Shown one piece after another: positions 27,466 through 36,406 of a DNA stretch of 64,000 bases. How positions within the stretch are numbered: position 1 is the stretch's first letter; the number at the start of each line of letters is the position of its first letter. The stretch lies in assembly GCF_003347495.1 (NCBI RefSeq), contig NZ_QCXY01000007.1:124001-188000 (forward strand), read 5' to 3'. Position numbers and translations under genes: made by a program. The notes under the pieces are model-generated. The model had not been told where the DNA came from, did not search any database, and saw only the letters and a program-made list of their open reading frames with translations. The stretch comes from Pleomorphovibrio marinus (GTDB taxonomy: Bacteria > Bacteroidota > Bacteroidia > Cytophagales > Cyclobacteriaceae).

Positions 27466-29970
27466 CTATTCTGAATGGTCATGGGTGCAAATAGGTTCTA
27501 ACCAATGTTGGAGGGTAGTACCAATAGGAGCACCAGAAGGAGCTGGTATTGGGGTAAGTAGATCAAGTTGTTTATCGGGACTTTTCGCGAAACCGTCCAG
27601 CATGCTTTTGGAGTAATGAAGGTGAGCCTTTTGATAGACATTTTCCGGTTGCTGGCTCCCCATCCAGTCGGAAAGATCATTCAACTTCATCATTGCAATG
27701 GCCCTTGCTTGAGTGGCAGCACTTTGGTCCGTAGAGAGGTTTACCAGGTGTTGTATCACTAATTTGTCAACGGTTCTTTTTACCTCACCTTCATAGCCTG
27801 TGGGGGTTGTTTTTTTCCAGGTAGTTTCCAGAAGGGCATCAATAACCCCATCCAAACCTGGCAAACTACTTTCTAGGGCATGTTGTGTCACCAATCGGGA
27901 GGCACGTTCAGGATGAAGCAAGAGGGTTAAGGTATGATGCGCGGCAATCTCGGCAGGTGCCAAGGGGTCAAATAAAATCCCCGTTTTTCTGTTGAATAAC
28001 TCCCTGGGATTGCCTTGGTCCTGAAATGACCGAGGTGGTATCAAAGTGAGTATGTTGGTAGGGACTTTAAGTTGCGCTGGATCCAAAGTAAGAAGTAAAG
28101 CCTCTAATGCTTTTTGTTGGGCCTCGGAAGATACTGGTTCAATGGGTTTGCCACTTTCTCCCCTTACCATATAGGTGTAGGATGCCCCGGCCAAAACTTT
28201 TGCAGCTGCTTCTACTTGGTACCTGTGATACATGTACATGGGCACCAAGACCTCCTCCAAATTGGCCATAGGGGTGCCTTTGGGAATTTTTTTATCTGAG
28301 AAATCAGCGAGAACTTTCTCCCTGATTTTCAGCGTATGGTGAAGTTCTTCTACCGCATCTTCCCCATTGTCCCACAGGTGGGTTTGGGGATGTGCACTCC
28401 CCGGAGGTCGGGCATCTTGGTCGGCCAGAAAAGTCATACCCCTGCTTTGATAATCCTTCACCAGTTGATCTATGGCTTCCATTTCATCCATGTCCTCCGG
28501 ATAAGTGCCATAGGCAATCTTTATGGAAACTTTATCCCATTCTCCAATTCCCTCTGCATAGGAATCGGAAATGTCTATCTCTCCATTTTCATCAAAATGT
28601 ACTGTGGGGTGGGGGTAATCCATGACAGATGCCCTTCCATATGTGGAGGCGATGTAGTTGTGCGGTAACCCCAAAGTATGTCCTACCTCATGGGCGGCAA
28701 GTTGACGCATCCTAGCCAGAGCCAGCTCCATCATGGCTGGGTTTTCTTCGCCTTCAAGTTCGTATTCCCCTACAAGTCCCTGGGCCAACAAATAGTCTTG
28801 TCTCACCCGCAATGAGCCCAAAGTTACTTTTCCTTTGATAATCTCCCCGGTTCTGGGATCGGTGACACCTCCTCCATAGGACCAACCACGAGTGGACCTA
28901 TGCACCCACTGTACCAAGTGATACCGAATATCCATGGGGTCAGCATCCTCGGGCAGCAATTCCACCCTAAAGGCATTTTTAAAACCTGCCTCTTCGAAGG
29001 CCTCCGCCCACCATTTAGTGCCGTCCATTAATGCTGTACGAATCGGCTCCGGTGTGCCCGGGTCTATATAATATACAATGGGTTCCTTGACCTCGCTTGG
29101 CTCTGGACCCGGATTAACCTTTTCCAGACGGTGTCTTCGGATATAGCGTTTTGTAATGGGTTGGTTTACCGGTGAGGCATAATCGAAAAAGCTGATGGCA
29201 TTGATCCCGGCTCTTGGGTCAAAACCCCTTGGTGTGTAATTGTCATCCGGCAATTCCACAAAAGAGTGGTGCATCCGCAGGCTTACGATAGTTGGGGTAG
29301 GGGTGACATCCCGAAGGTAATTCCCGGGTTGGTCTCCTGTCAACGTAATAGTGGCCTCTACCTCCGTGTTTTTAGGGAAATTCTTGGTTCTGGGCAAATA
29401 AAGGGCACAACGGGAGGGATCAATTTTAAAATTCCCCTGACGGGTCCGGCTGATGGCCCCTGCGGCGTTAACGGCATCCTGAAGAAAAAACGGAGTACCG
29501 TCCACAAGAACCTTATCCCCTGAAACGGCGACGATATCAAATCCCCAATGTACAGACCTTGCGAAGGATTCCTCCACTGCCTTTTTCTCCATTTCATTAT
29601 CGGTGAGTGCCCTGTAGTCCAAATTGGGTTCTATCATCAGTACCTTATTACCGGAGCGCTTGAATTCCACCACATGAGAGGGCAATACTCTGCCTCTGTC
29701 CAATCCAATGTCGTTGGAGCCGAGACCGGCCGCTAAAGAAGGATAGTACAAGAGCTCTTGGTCCAGTTGTTCGATTTCCAGATAGAGTTTTCCTTTGTTT
29801 CCATCCCAATAGAGGGGGATAAATCCAGGCATCTTTTCCATGCCATTGGTGAAGGAATTAATTTCAGGTGCTTTTTGGGCTTTCACCGAAAAATTACCTT
29901 CCCCCGAAACAAGGGGGAAGGTCATCAGCAAGATTAAACCACAAATCAAGTTACTGATTGTTTTTATCAT
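27466..29970 (-). CDS. Secreted zinc-dependent metalloprotease (DUF5117/DUF4953 family)
   Basis: A large gluzincin/metzincin-like protease of about 834 residues with a signal peptide. The zinc site HEVGHTLGLPH lies at about residues 427-437 and gives the extended HExxHxxGxxH pattern. A DUF5117-like N-terminal half precedes it and a DUF4953-like C-terminal half follows. The frame is open back to 30042, but that extension would overlap the susD stop and lacks a signal peptide. The ATG at 29968-29970 gives MIKTISNLICG and a 16-bp gap, so it is preferred. Directly downstream of susCD, the enzyme probably cuts proteins into peptides for the SusCD transporter (inference from order). Confidence 0.9.
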   Translation of the reverse strand: MIKTISNLICGLILLMTFPLVSGEGNFSVKAQKAPEINSFTNGMEKMPGFIPLYWDGNKGKLYLEIEQLDQELLYYPSLAAGLGSNDIGLDRGRVLPSHVVEFKRSGNKVLMIEPNLDYRALTDNEMEKKAVEESFARSVHWGFDIVAVSGDKVLVDGTPFFLQDAVNAAGAISRTRQGNFKIDPSRCALYLPRTKNFPKNTEVEATITLTGDQPGNYLRDVTPTPTIVSLRMHHSFVELPDDNYTPRGFDPRAGINAISFFDYASPVNQPITKRYIRRHRLEKVNPGPEPSEVKEPIVYYIDPGTPEPIRTALMDGTKWWAEAFEEAGFKNAFRVELLPEDADPMDIRYHLVQWVHRSTRGWSYGGGVTDPRTGEIIKGKVTLGSLRVRQDYLLAQGLVGEYELEGEENPAMMELALARMRQLAAHEVGHTLGLPHNYIASTYGRASVMDYPHPTVHFDENGEIDISDSYAEGIGEWDKVSIKIAYGTYPEDMDEMEAIDQLVKDYQSRGMTFLADQDARPPGSAHPQTHLWDNGEDAVEELHHTLKIREKVLADFSDKKIPKGTPMANLEEVLVPMYMYHRYQVEAAAKVLAGASYTYMVRGESGKPIEPVSSEAQQKALEALLLTLDPAQLKVPTNILTLIPPRSFQDQGNPRELFNRKTGILFDPLAPAEIAAHHTLTLLLHPERASRLVTQHALESSLPGLDGVIDALLETTWKKTTPTGYEGEVKRTVDKLVIQHLVNLSTDQSAATQARAIAMMKLNDLSDWMGSQQPENVYQKAHLHYSKSMLDGFAKSPDKQLDLLTPIPAPSGAPIGTTLQHWLEPICTHDHSE

Positions 29971-29986
29971 ATTCTTGGTAGGTTTT

Positions 29987-31435
29987 TCAATTGAGTAATA
30001 AATTGTTGGTAATGATCTCAAGATTGGGCAAAGGAAACACATATTCTTCCTGTGATGGGGATATAGCAGGTGCGGTAAGACTGCTACTTCCCTTGGCCGG
30101 AATTGTCAACAGGTTTCTCAAAAGGTCGTAGGACCTGAATCCTTCTCCAATTAATTCCATCCTTCTTTCCAGCCAAATAGTTTCAACAAGCTGCTCTGGG
30201 GTGCCTACCGCTTCCGCAGGAAAGGAATAATCAGGATCTGAACGATGTCTTACTTCTTCCAAAAGTGCCAAAGATAAAGGCAAATCATTTCCCGTTTTGG
30301 CCAATGCCTCAGCATAGTTCAGCAAAACTTCCGCATAACGAATCACAGGGACAAAATCCAGAAAAGGAGCACCACGAGAATATTTCATCAAATAATGAAC
30401 CCCATCGGATTCCCTATACATGACTCTCCTTGCATCCTCGGACCTCCATTCTGGATGACCAAATATTCCGTTGGGGTTCATATAGTATTCTTCACTCACA
30501 TTGTAGGTGAAACCCAAACTGTTCTGGCCCGTAGCACTACTTAGCTCTGTCATAGGCATAGAAAAGATGGATTCTGTAGTGGTGAAGTTGTCCCTGAATA
30601 TTTCAACCACATCCCTGTTCAAGGTATGTAAAACCCCTGAAGCTGCCATAAAGGGGGCTTGAGGGCTCACGATTTTCTGGGCCTCCTGAATTACATTTGC
30701 ATAGTCACCCATGTTCAAATACACCCTGGTTTTAAGGGCAATTGCCGTATTTCGATGGGCTCGGGTGGTATTCAACAAAGAACCACCGTGGGTTTCTGGC
30801 AAGGCGGCTTCGGCTTCGTTTAAATCCTGCAGGATTTGAGCATATACCTCGGCTACTGAGCTCCTGGCTAAATCGTTGCCAGTATCATCATCCTCCGACC
30901 TTAAACGGAGCGGAAGTCCAGGAGAAGCCCCTTGGTTTTCCACATAGGGCCTTGCATAGTAGGTCACCATACTAAAATAACACAGTGCCCTTACAAATTT
31001 TGCTTCTGCAATATATTGATCTGCCAAGGCATCCGTAATTACTCCCCGGTTGTCGTCCATGTTATCGATAAAGAAGTTGGTTTGATTGATGGTAAGATAG
31101 GCATCTCTCCATACAAATTCCACTTCGTTTGAGCTGGAATTTAAATTGTGGCTCCAGGCATCATATCCGGTAAAGATGTTGTTGGTGTTGTTGATAAAAT
31201 CTTCTCCCCTGAAGTCCCCGTACATTACATATCTGCCTCCGTAGAAGTAGTCTTGCTTAAGTCCATTATAAAGACCGTTTACCAACCCCTCGATTCTGTC
31301 AGGGGTATCAAATATATTGGCTACTGTCAAATCGGTTTGAGGAACAGGGAATAATAATTCGTCCTCCATACAAGCACTCAGCAATAATCCAAGGCTTACT
31401 ATGTACAGCAATGTTTTATTATATAAATATTTCAT
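29987..31435 (-). CDS. SusD/RagB family outer-membrane lipoprotein
   Basis: A 482-residue surface lipoprotein with a lipobox (LLLSAC, Cys22). It forms the lid of a SusCD outer-membrane importer. It has the SusD-family layout: an N-terminal NIFDTPDRIEGLVNGLYNGL helix region, TPR-like helices, and a C-terminal RHRSDPDYSF and WLERRMELIGEGFRSYDLLR block typical of RagB/SusD. It begins 11 bp after susC and is co-transcribed with it. The absence of sugar-degrading genes and the presence of a protease downstream point to peptide uptake, as for RagAB. Confidence 0.94.
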   Translation of the reverse strand: MKYLYNKTLLYIVSLGLLLSACMEDELLFPVPQTDLTVANIFDTPDRIEGLVNGLYNGLKQDYFYGGRYVMYGDFRGEDFINNTNNIFTGYDAWSHNLNSSSNEVEFVWRDAYLTINQTNFFIDNMDDNRGVITDALADQYIAEAKFVRALCYFSMVTYYARPYVENQGASPGLPLRLRSEDDDTGNDLARSSVAEVYAQILQDLNEAEAALPETHGGSLLNTTRAHRNTAIALKTRVYLNMGDYANVIQEAQKIVSPQAPFMAASGVLHTLNRDVVEIFRDNFTTTESIFSMPMTELSSATGQNSLGFTYNVSEEYYMNPNGIFGHPEWRSEDARRVMYRESDGVHYLMKYSRGAPFLDFVPVIRYAEVLLNYAEALAKTGNDLPLSLALLEEVRHRSDPDYSFPAEAVGTPEQLVETIWLERRMELIGEGFRSYDLLRNLLTIPAKGSSSLTAPAISPSQEEYVFPLPNLEIITNNLLLN

Positions 31436-31446
31436 CTTTATCTAAG

Positions 31447-34400
31447 TTAGAAGCTGATGTTTAAACCTAATGTAAAAGTCCTGCCCTGAGGCACCGAGTT
31501 TTTTTCTACCCCTGGTGAGGTGTTGGAATTTCCGTTTACAGATATTTCAGGGTCAGTTCCTGAATATCGAGTAAGAACAAACGCATTAAACACTTGGGAA
31601 TAAACTCTCACAGATGTCAATTTCAATTTACTCAAAATACTGGCAGGAAGCCTATATCCAATAGATGCGGTTTGCAGCCTAATGAAATCTGCACGCTCTG
31701 CATTTGCGGAGATGGGCCAAGAAGATCCGTTAGATAGTAAATCACCAAACACAACCCTTGGCACATCTGTAACTTGACCGGGTTCAGTCCATCGGTTCAA
31801 AACATCCACGGAGTTATTCCAAAATCGTTGGTCTAGCCAGGTACCTCTGGTTCCATTCATTACATAGTTGCCACCGGAATAGGTAAACAGCATGTTAACA
31901 TCAAAATTTCCAAATGTCAGGTTTTGGTCTATCCCTCCATACCATCTGGGAAGCGCATTTCCTATTAAACCAAAGTCTGAGGAAGTAATAGCAGGTGCCG
32001 ATGAACCGTCCAGATAGGTCCATCTACTTTGGCCAGGTGCGGCCACGTGGCTATACTGTACACTTTCACCATCTCTATTGATGAATATTCTTTGCCCGTT
32101 TTCAGGGTTAACCCCATCCGTAATGGCACCAAAAATACTTCCTACGGAATGACCCTCTCTTGTGATGTTGGTGGTTTCTGCTGCTGACTGCGTGGTACCA
32201 ATGATATCACCACCTGGCAAATCCGTTACCGTGTTCTGCATATTGGTATAGTTGAGGGTGGTGGACCATTGGAGATTGGGCTTATTGACCAAGTTGGCCG
32301 TCAAAGCGAATTCAATCCCTTCGTTGACCATGGCTCCCACGTTGCTGAGAATAGAGCCTCCAGGTATTCCCTTCGAAGGAGCCTGTGGTACTGCCAATAT
32401 CAACCCATTTACATTATTGTTGAAATAGGTTACGTCCAGCTGAAACCGGTCATTCATAAAACCTATATCCGCTCCAATGTTTGTCTGTTCACTGGTTTCC
32501 CATCCCAAGTTGGGATTTCCTGCTTGTCCAAAACCCCAGGTAGGGGCATTTCCATATAAGGAAGCCTCAAACAAGACCAAAGAGGCAAAGGCGTTATTCA
32601 AGTTACCATTTCCGACTACACCCCAACTACCCCGTAACTTCACGGTGTTCATAAAATTGGAAATGGTGGAATTAATGTAGAAATCCTCGCTGGATAGCTC
32701 CCAACCCGCAGATGCACCTCCGAAAACGCCATACTTTCTGTCGGCTCCAAGAGCGGAGTTTCCATCCCTTCTTATGTTCATGGTCAGAAAATATTTTTTG
32801 TCCAAATCATAACTTATCCTTCCAAATTGAGAAACGAAGGAAAACTCATCGATAAAGGCACCTGTAGGGGTGATGTTGCCATAATTTCCTTGCCATTGGT
32901 TAAAGAAATCGTCAGAAGCCTGTGTTACTGTAGCTCCCCATGCCGAGTTGTCAAATTTCTGTATATCCGAACCAGCTAGGAAGGACAAATTATGTTTATC
33001 CTGTATGGAGGTTTCATAGGCAACGGTAGAAACCCAATTCCAGTTGTTTCTTTGGGCTGTGATATTGATGGCTTGCCCGTTTTGAGCAAACCCAGGGCCA
33101 TGTAAAGGGTTGTTGTAGGTTTCGTTGTCTGTCCTTAGGTTGTCTATGGAATAGGTGGTGCCAATTGTCAGTCCCTTCACTGGGGTAGCTGTCAGTGTTA
33201 GGTTTGAAATAATTCTGTTGTTTTCAGAATCGTACCTATCCATTTCTACGAGGGGAACAGGATTGTAAAAATTACTGACCACCTGATTATTTCCCATTCC
33301 CATTCTTCCATTGGAACCTATATTAAAGCTGCCATCTGGATTGTAGGGGGCGACATTTGGCGCGGTGATGTATCCCATTCTTGCTGCTCCCACCAAGAAG
33401 AAGGCGTTATTGGGCAGAGATCCACTTGATGCGGCTTTATTGATGGTGTTGTTGTAATTCACGTTTCCCGTAAACTTAAGCCAATCGGTTAATTTGTGGT
33501 CTATATTAAAACGTGCCCCTTTTCTCTCAAATGAGTTTCCCCGCAGCATGCCTTCTTGCATACTATAGTTTGTGGAAAAGAAATACTTGGTGTCTTCCGT
33601 ACCCCCAGATACATTGATGCTGTGGTTTTGAGAGGTCCCGGATCTGTAGATATAATCATACCATTGCGTATCTATAAGGCTTCCGTCAGGATTAAAGCTA
33701 GGGAAAAACAACTCCGAGGGAACTCCATCATCACTCTCGTTGCCCCCCAATATTTTGGCATTGTTAACCGCTTCATTTTTGATCATCATGTATTGTTCCG
33801 CATTGAGCAAATCCGGTAGGCGAGCAGCATTGGTCACTCCTCCCCAAACTTCGTAATTTACCTTTGCCCTGCCCTCAGCACCTCTTTTTGTGGTGATAAG
33901 CAGAACGCCGGCCGCAGCCCTAGAACCATAGATGGAGGTAGAGGCAGCATCTTTAAGGATGTCAATGGATTCAATGTCTGCAGGGTTGATATCCGCCAAT
34001 GGGTTGTTGGCTGCGTGTACGTTTCCGGATACATTTCCTGTGTTAATGGGTATACCATCTACTACAATTAATGGATAAGAACTCAGGGAGATGGAATTTA
34101 TTCCCCTTACCCGGATTACGGGAGCATTGTTCAATACTCCGTTTGGTTGGGAAATATTCACACCAGCAGCCCTTCCTGCCAATCCTTGATCGAAACTCTG
34201 AACTGGAAGATCCTTTATCTTATCTCCTCCTACAGAGGAAGCAGAACCCGTGAACTCCCTTTTGGTTTGGGTACCATAGCCGACTACAAGTACCTCCTCC
34301 ATAGTATTATCTGGCTCAAGGGTGATGTCAAGTACGGTTTGGTTGCCTACTGTAATCTCCCTGGGTTTGAAGCCTAAGTAACTTATTCTGATTTTAGTGC

Positions 34401-34761
34401 CAGAGGGTACATCTAAGGAGAATTTTCCATCTATATCGGTGGCCACACCTTGATTTGACCCTACCACCATGATAGAAGCCCCAATTAGTGGCTCACCAGA
34501 GTCCCCGTCTATCACCGTTCCGGTGATTTCTTCTAGTTCGTTGGAGTAGGAGGTGAGGGGTGGGTGAACAGATAATCCTGAAGCCAAAGTGCTTGCTGTT
34601 CCATTCCTTGCCAGGTTACTTTCCGGCTCAATTGAGGGTAATGACTCCAATCCCGGTTGGTAGGCATAGAGCTCCCCATTTGGGATCTGGTAGGATAGGA
34701 TAAATATTCCTAATCCTATCATTCGCAACCCTTTTGCTGCGGTTTGTAACTTTTTTTTCAT
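31447..34761 (-). CDS. SusC/RagA family TonB-linked outer-membrane transporter
   Basis: A 1104-residue TonB-dependent transporter. After a signal region (to about residue 33) comes a carboxypeptidase-regulatory-like domain (EITGTVIDGDSGEPLIGASI). The TonB box EEVLVVGYGTQ, the plug domain with the SusC signature around RGINSISLSSYPLIVVDG, and a 22-strand-type barrel ending in aromatic Phe follow. It pairs with the downstream SusD lid. The leader carries a perfect 10-bp hairpin, and a candidate antisense RNA starts over its first codon. Substrate is inferred to be peptide from the downstream protease and amidohydrolase genes. Confidence 0.95.
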   Translation of the reverse strand: MKKKLQTAAKGLRMIGLGIFILSYQIPNGELYAYQPGLESLPSIEPESNLARNGTASTLASGLSVHPPLTSYSNELEEITGTVIDGDSGEPLIGASIMVVGSNQGVATDIDGKFSLDVPSGTKIRISYLGFKPREITVGNQTVLDITLEPDNTMEEVLVVGYGTQTKREFTGSASSVGGDKIKDLPVQSFDQGLAGRAAGVNISQPNGVLNNAPVIRVRGINSISLSSYPLIVVDGIPINTGNVSGNVHAANNPLADINPADIESIDILKDAASTSIYGSRAAAGVLLITTKRGAEGRAKVNYEVWGGVTNAARLPDLLNAEQYMMIKNEAVNNAKILGGNESDDGVPSELFFPSFNPDGSLIDTQWYDYIYRSGTSQNHSINVSGGTEDTKYFFSTNYSMQEGMLRGNSFERKGARFNIDHKLTDWLKFTGNVNYNNTINKAASSGSLPNNAFFLVGAARMGYITAPNVAPYNPDGSFNIGSNGRMGMGNNQVVSNFYNPVPLVEMDRYDSENNRIISNLTLTATPVKGLTIGTTYSIDNLRTDNETYNNPLHGPGFAQNGQAINITAQRNNWNWVSTVAYETSIQDKHNLSFLAGSDIQKFDNSAWGATVTQASDDFFNQWQGNYGNITPTGAFIDEFSFVSQFGRISYDLDKKYFLTMNIRRDGNSALGADRKYGVFGGASAGWELSSEDFYINSTISNFMNTVKLRGSWGVVGNGNLNNAFASLVLFEASLYGNAPTWGFGQAGNPNLGWETSEQTNIGADIGFMNDRFQLDVTYFNNNVNGLILAVPQAPSKGIPGGSILSNVGAMVNEGIEFALTANLVNKPNLQWSTTLNYTNMQNTVTDLPGGDIIGTTQSAAETTNITREGHSVGSIFGAITDGVNPENGQRIFINRDGESVQYSHVAAPGQSRWTYLDGSSAPAITSSDFGLIGNALPRWYGGIDQNLTFGNFDVNMLFTYSGGNYVMNGTRGTWLDQRFWNNSVDVLNRWTEPGQVTDVPRVVFGDLLSNGSSWPISANAERADFIRLQTASIGYRLPASILSKLKLTSVRVYSQVFNAFVLTRYSGTDPEISVNGNSNTSPGVEKNSVPQGRTFTLGLNISF

Positions 34762-34768
34762 AACTTTG
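34761..34768 (+). promoter_or_regulatory. Antisense -7 promoter box TAACTTTG at the susC start
   Basis: The plus strand reads TAACTTTG, an exact TAnnTTTG match, antisense to susC and touching its start codon. TTTG at 34743-34746 could serve as a -33 element, but the spacer is only 14 bases. If active, it would give an RNA of about 70 nt ending at the terminator at 34802-34844. Confidence 0.35.
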
Positions 34769-34773
34769 GTAAG

Positions 34774-34844
34774 TTTTAGTTTAATCTATTACGTTCTATA
34801 CAGAGAGATCCGAGGGGCCTAATCCAGGATCTCTCTTTTTTTTT
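34774..34844 (+). ncRNA. Candidate cis-antisense sRNA over the susC leader
   Basis: A short plus-strand interval bounded by a perfect -7 box and a strong intrinsic terminator, with no gene on this strand. The product would be fully complementary to the susC 5' untranslated region. Small antisense RNAs over susC leaders are known in Bacteroides polysaccharide loci, so there is precedent. The start position is estimated from the promoter box only. Confidence 0.35.
34802..34844 (+). terminator. Intrinsic terminator antisense to susC
   Basis: AGAGAGATCC (34802-34811) pairs perfectly with GGATCTCTCT (34827-34836), loop 15 nt, and is followed by nine Ts on the plus strand. No annotated plus-strand gene ends here. 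On the minus strand the same hairpin lies in the susC leader but has no T run after it. Confidence 0.75.
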
Positions 34845-35079
34845 AATTCGCTATAAGCACAGTTATTTCACGAATAATACAAGGGTAATTAAGACAAGCT
34901 TGGTTCGGGGCTGGGATCCGTAGAACCGAGGTCTTTGAATATTCGTTTCAATTTATTGATGCCATAAATTTAACCCATTATTTTTAAAATTATAACAACT
35001 TTCAAATAAATAGGTTAAAAAAATTACTTAAGTACACTTAATTTTGTCGAATATTTTAAATGTTGGTTTAAATATTAGG
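34845..35079. other. AT-rich gap upstream of the susC leader
   Basis: The non-coding remainder between the flavoprotein stop and susC. It must hold the susC promoter, but no exact TAnnTTTG box was found on the minus strand. No repeat or terminator was seen. Confidence 0.5.
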
Positions 35080-36228
35080 TCATCCTTTTAGGTTCTTCAT
35101 CATCTCTTCCAAAGCCGTCAGGTACTTGTCCCTTACTTCCGGATCCGGAGTAGTTTCCCAGTTTCCATCTATTCCATTTCCCCCGAGCATGATGCCATCT
35201 CTTCTTGGTATAAAGTACACTCCAGACATATTGGCTCTGTAGTTGAGTTCCGGTTGTGGGATCAGGAAGCAGAGCTGACCCGAAACGGGCATCAATTCCT
35301 CATCACCAAATATATCTTGTGCCCCAAGGCCCGTACAATTCACTACACACTGGAAAGGCAGTGAATCTACATCTTCAGGCTTTTGAAAGGTTTTGATCCG
35401 AATTTTTCCTCCGGCTAGAAGAAAATCGTCCTGAAGCATTTTCAGATAAGATGGGATATTAAAAATGGTGGTTGGGCTTTTACTAACATGGGAGTATTTA
35501 AAGGGGTTTTCCTTTCTTTTCAAGGGCTCCCCTTTGGGATAGAAGTCTACTTCAGGGGTAACCAGTTTATCCTTTAGCTCGCTGGAATAATCGCTTGCCC
35601 TGCTTTCCCCATTACTGATTCGGTAGCTGTCCATCCAATCCACCACGTGGTTGAGTCCCAGTAATCTCTGAAAAGTTTTATAGGAGTGGGTACATGCTTT
35701 TTGGTACATGGCTGCAAATTCCGGAGTCACTCTGTCGGGCTTGACCAGCCTTGATGTGGGTGACCAGGTTCCTGTGGCCATGGCTGAGGTGATGTTTGGG
35801 TAACTGTCTTTGGTGAAGATAGTGACCTCGTACCCCTTTTTTTGCAAGGTTCTCGCTGTGGATAGTCCCACAACTCCACAGCCCATTACTGCCACTTTTG
35901 TAGTTTTGGTCTCATCTACCAATTCACTGGCAATTAAAGCTGTTCCCCAGGATAGGGACCACCCAGACCCTCCATGTCCGTAGTTGTGGACGATGGTCTT
36001 TGAGCCGAGTTCCTGCTTTTCAATACGGGGCCCTCCTTGCCTAAAGGGTCGTAACCCCACCGTTTCTTTGATGATTCTGTCTTTGGAAACCTTTACTTTT
36101 GGTAATTTCTTGGGGTTGCTGACATAGGCTGAACTGTTGGGATAGCTTGGGGCACATGCCCCAAATAAGCTGGTTCCCACAGTGGCCATTGCCAAACTTT
36201 TAATAAACCCCCTTCTTGGATGGTTCAT
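35080..36228 (-). CDS. Exported FAD-dependent oxidoreductase, circularly permuted D-amino-acid-oxidase type
   Basis: A 382-residue flavoprotein with a Tat-type signal (NHPRRGFIKSLAMA) and a Cys at residue 25 that may be lipidated. Residues about 50-105 carry motifs that close the C-terminus of D-amino-acid oxidases: GLRPFR (substrate-carboxylate Arg region) and HNYGHGGSGWSLSWG (FAD contact). They precede the Rossmann GCGVVG motif (about 116-121), which normally begins the protein. The chain then runs through VVNCTGLGA to PRRDGIMLGGNG and stops. The order is therefore permuted relative to eukaryotic D-amino-acid oxidase. The substrate is unknown; D-amino acids are a reasonable guess. It is transcribed alone. 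Confidence 0.85.
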   Translation of the reverse strand: MNHPRRGFIKSLAMATVGTSLFGACAPSYPNSSAYVSNPKKLPKVKVSKDRIIKETVGLRPFRQGGPRIEKQELGSKTIVHNYGHGGSGWSLSWGTALIASELVDETKTTKVAVMGCGVVGLSTARTLQKKGYEVTIFTKDSYPNITSAMATGTWSPTSRLVKPDRVTPEFAAMYQKACTHSYKTFQRLLGLNHVVDWMDSYRISNGESRASDYSSELKDKLVTPEVDFYPKGEPLKRKENPFKYSHVSKSPTTIFNIPSYLKMLQDDFLLAGGKIRIKTFQKPEDVDSLPFQCVVNCTGLGAQDIFGDEELMPVSGQLCFLIPQPELNYRANMSGVYFIPRRDGIMLGGNGIDGNWETTPDPEVRDKYLTALEEMMKNLKG

Positions 36229-36406
36229 GATTAGTTTGTTGTTAGTGGTTAATTGCTTTGCATTTTGGGGCTTGTTAATTTTCGGTTAAAAAATCACCCA
36301 ATATTAATGAATAAAATATTGTAATCTAAAATATAAGTAAAAAAATACACCCTATTTTTAAATAAAGGCCACAATTAGTGAATTACTAGTTGCAATTAAA
36401 GGGATG

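Noticed and set aside
27241-27474. A 77-codon plus-strand frame
   Set aside because: It lies inside repeat copies B1 and B2 and shares its peptide with the frame at 18565, which shows that it reflects the repeat.
29971-30042. N-terminal extension of the metalloprotease
   Set aside because: It overlaps susD and would put a non-signal sequence before a clear signal peptide. The ATG at 29970 fits both spacing and export.
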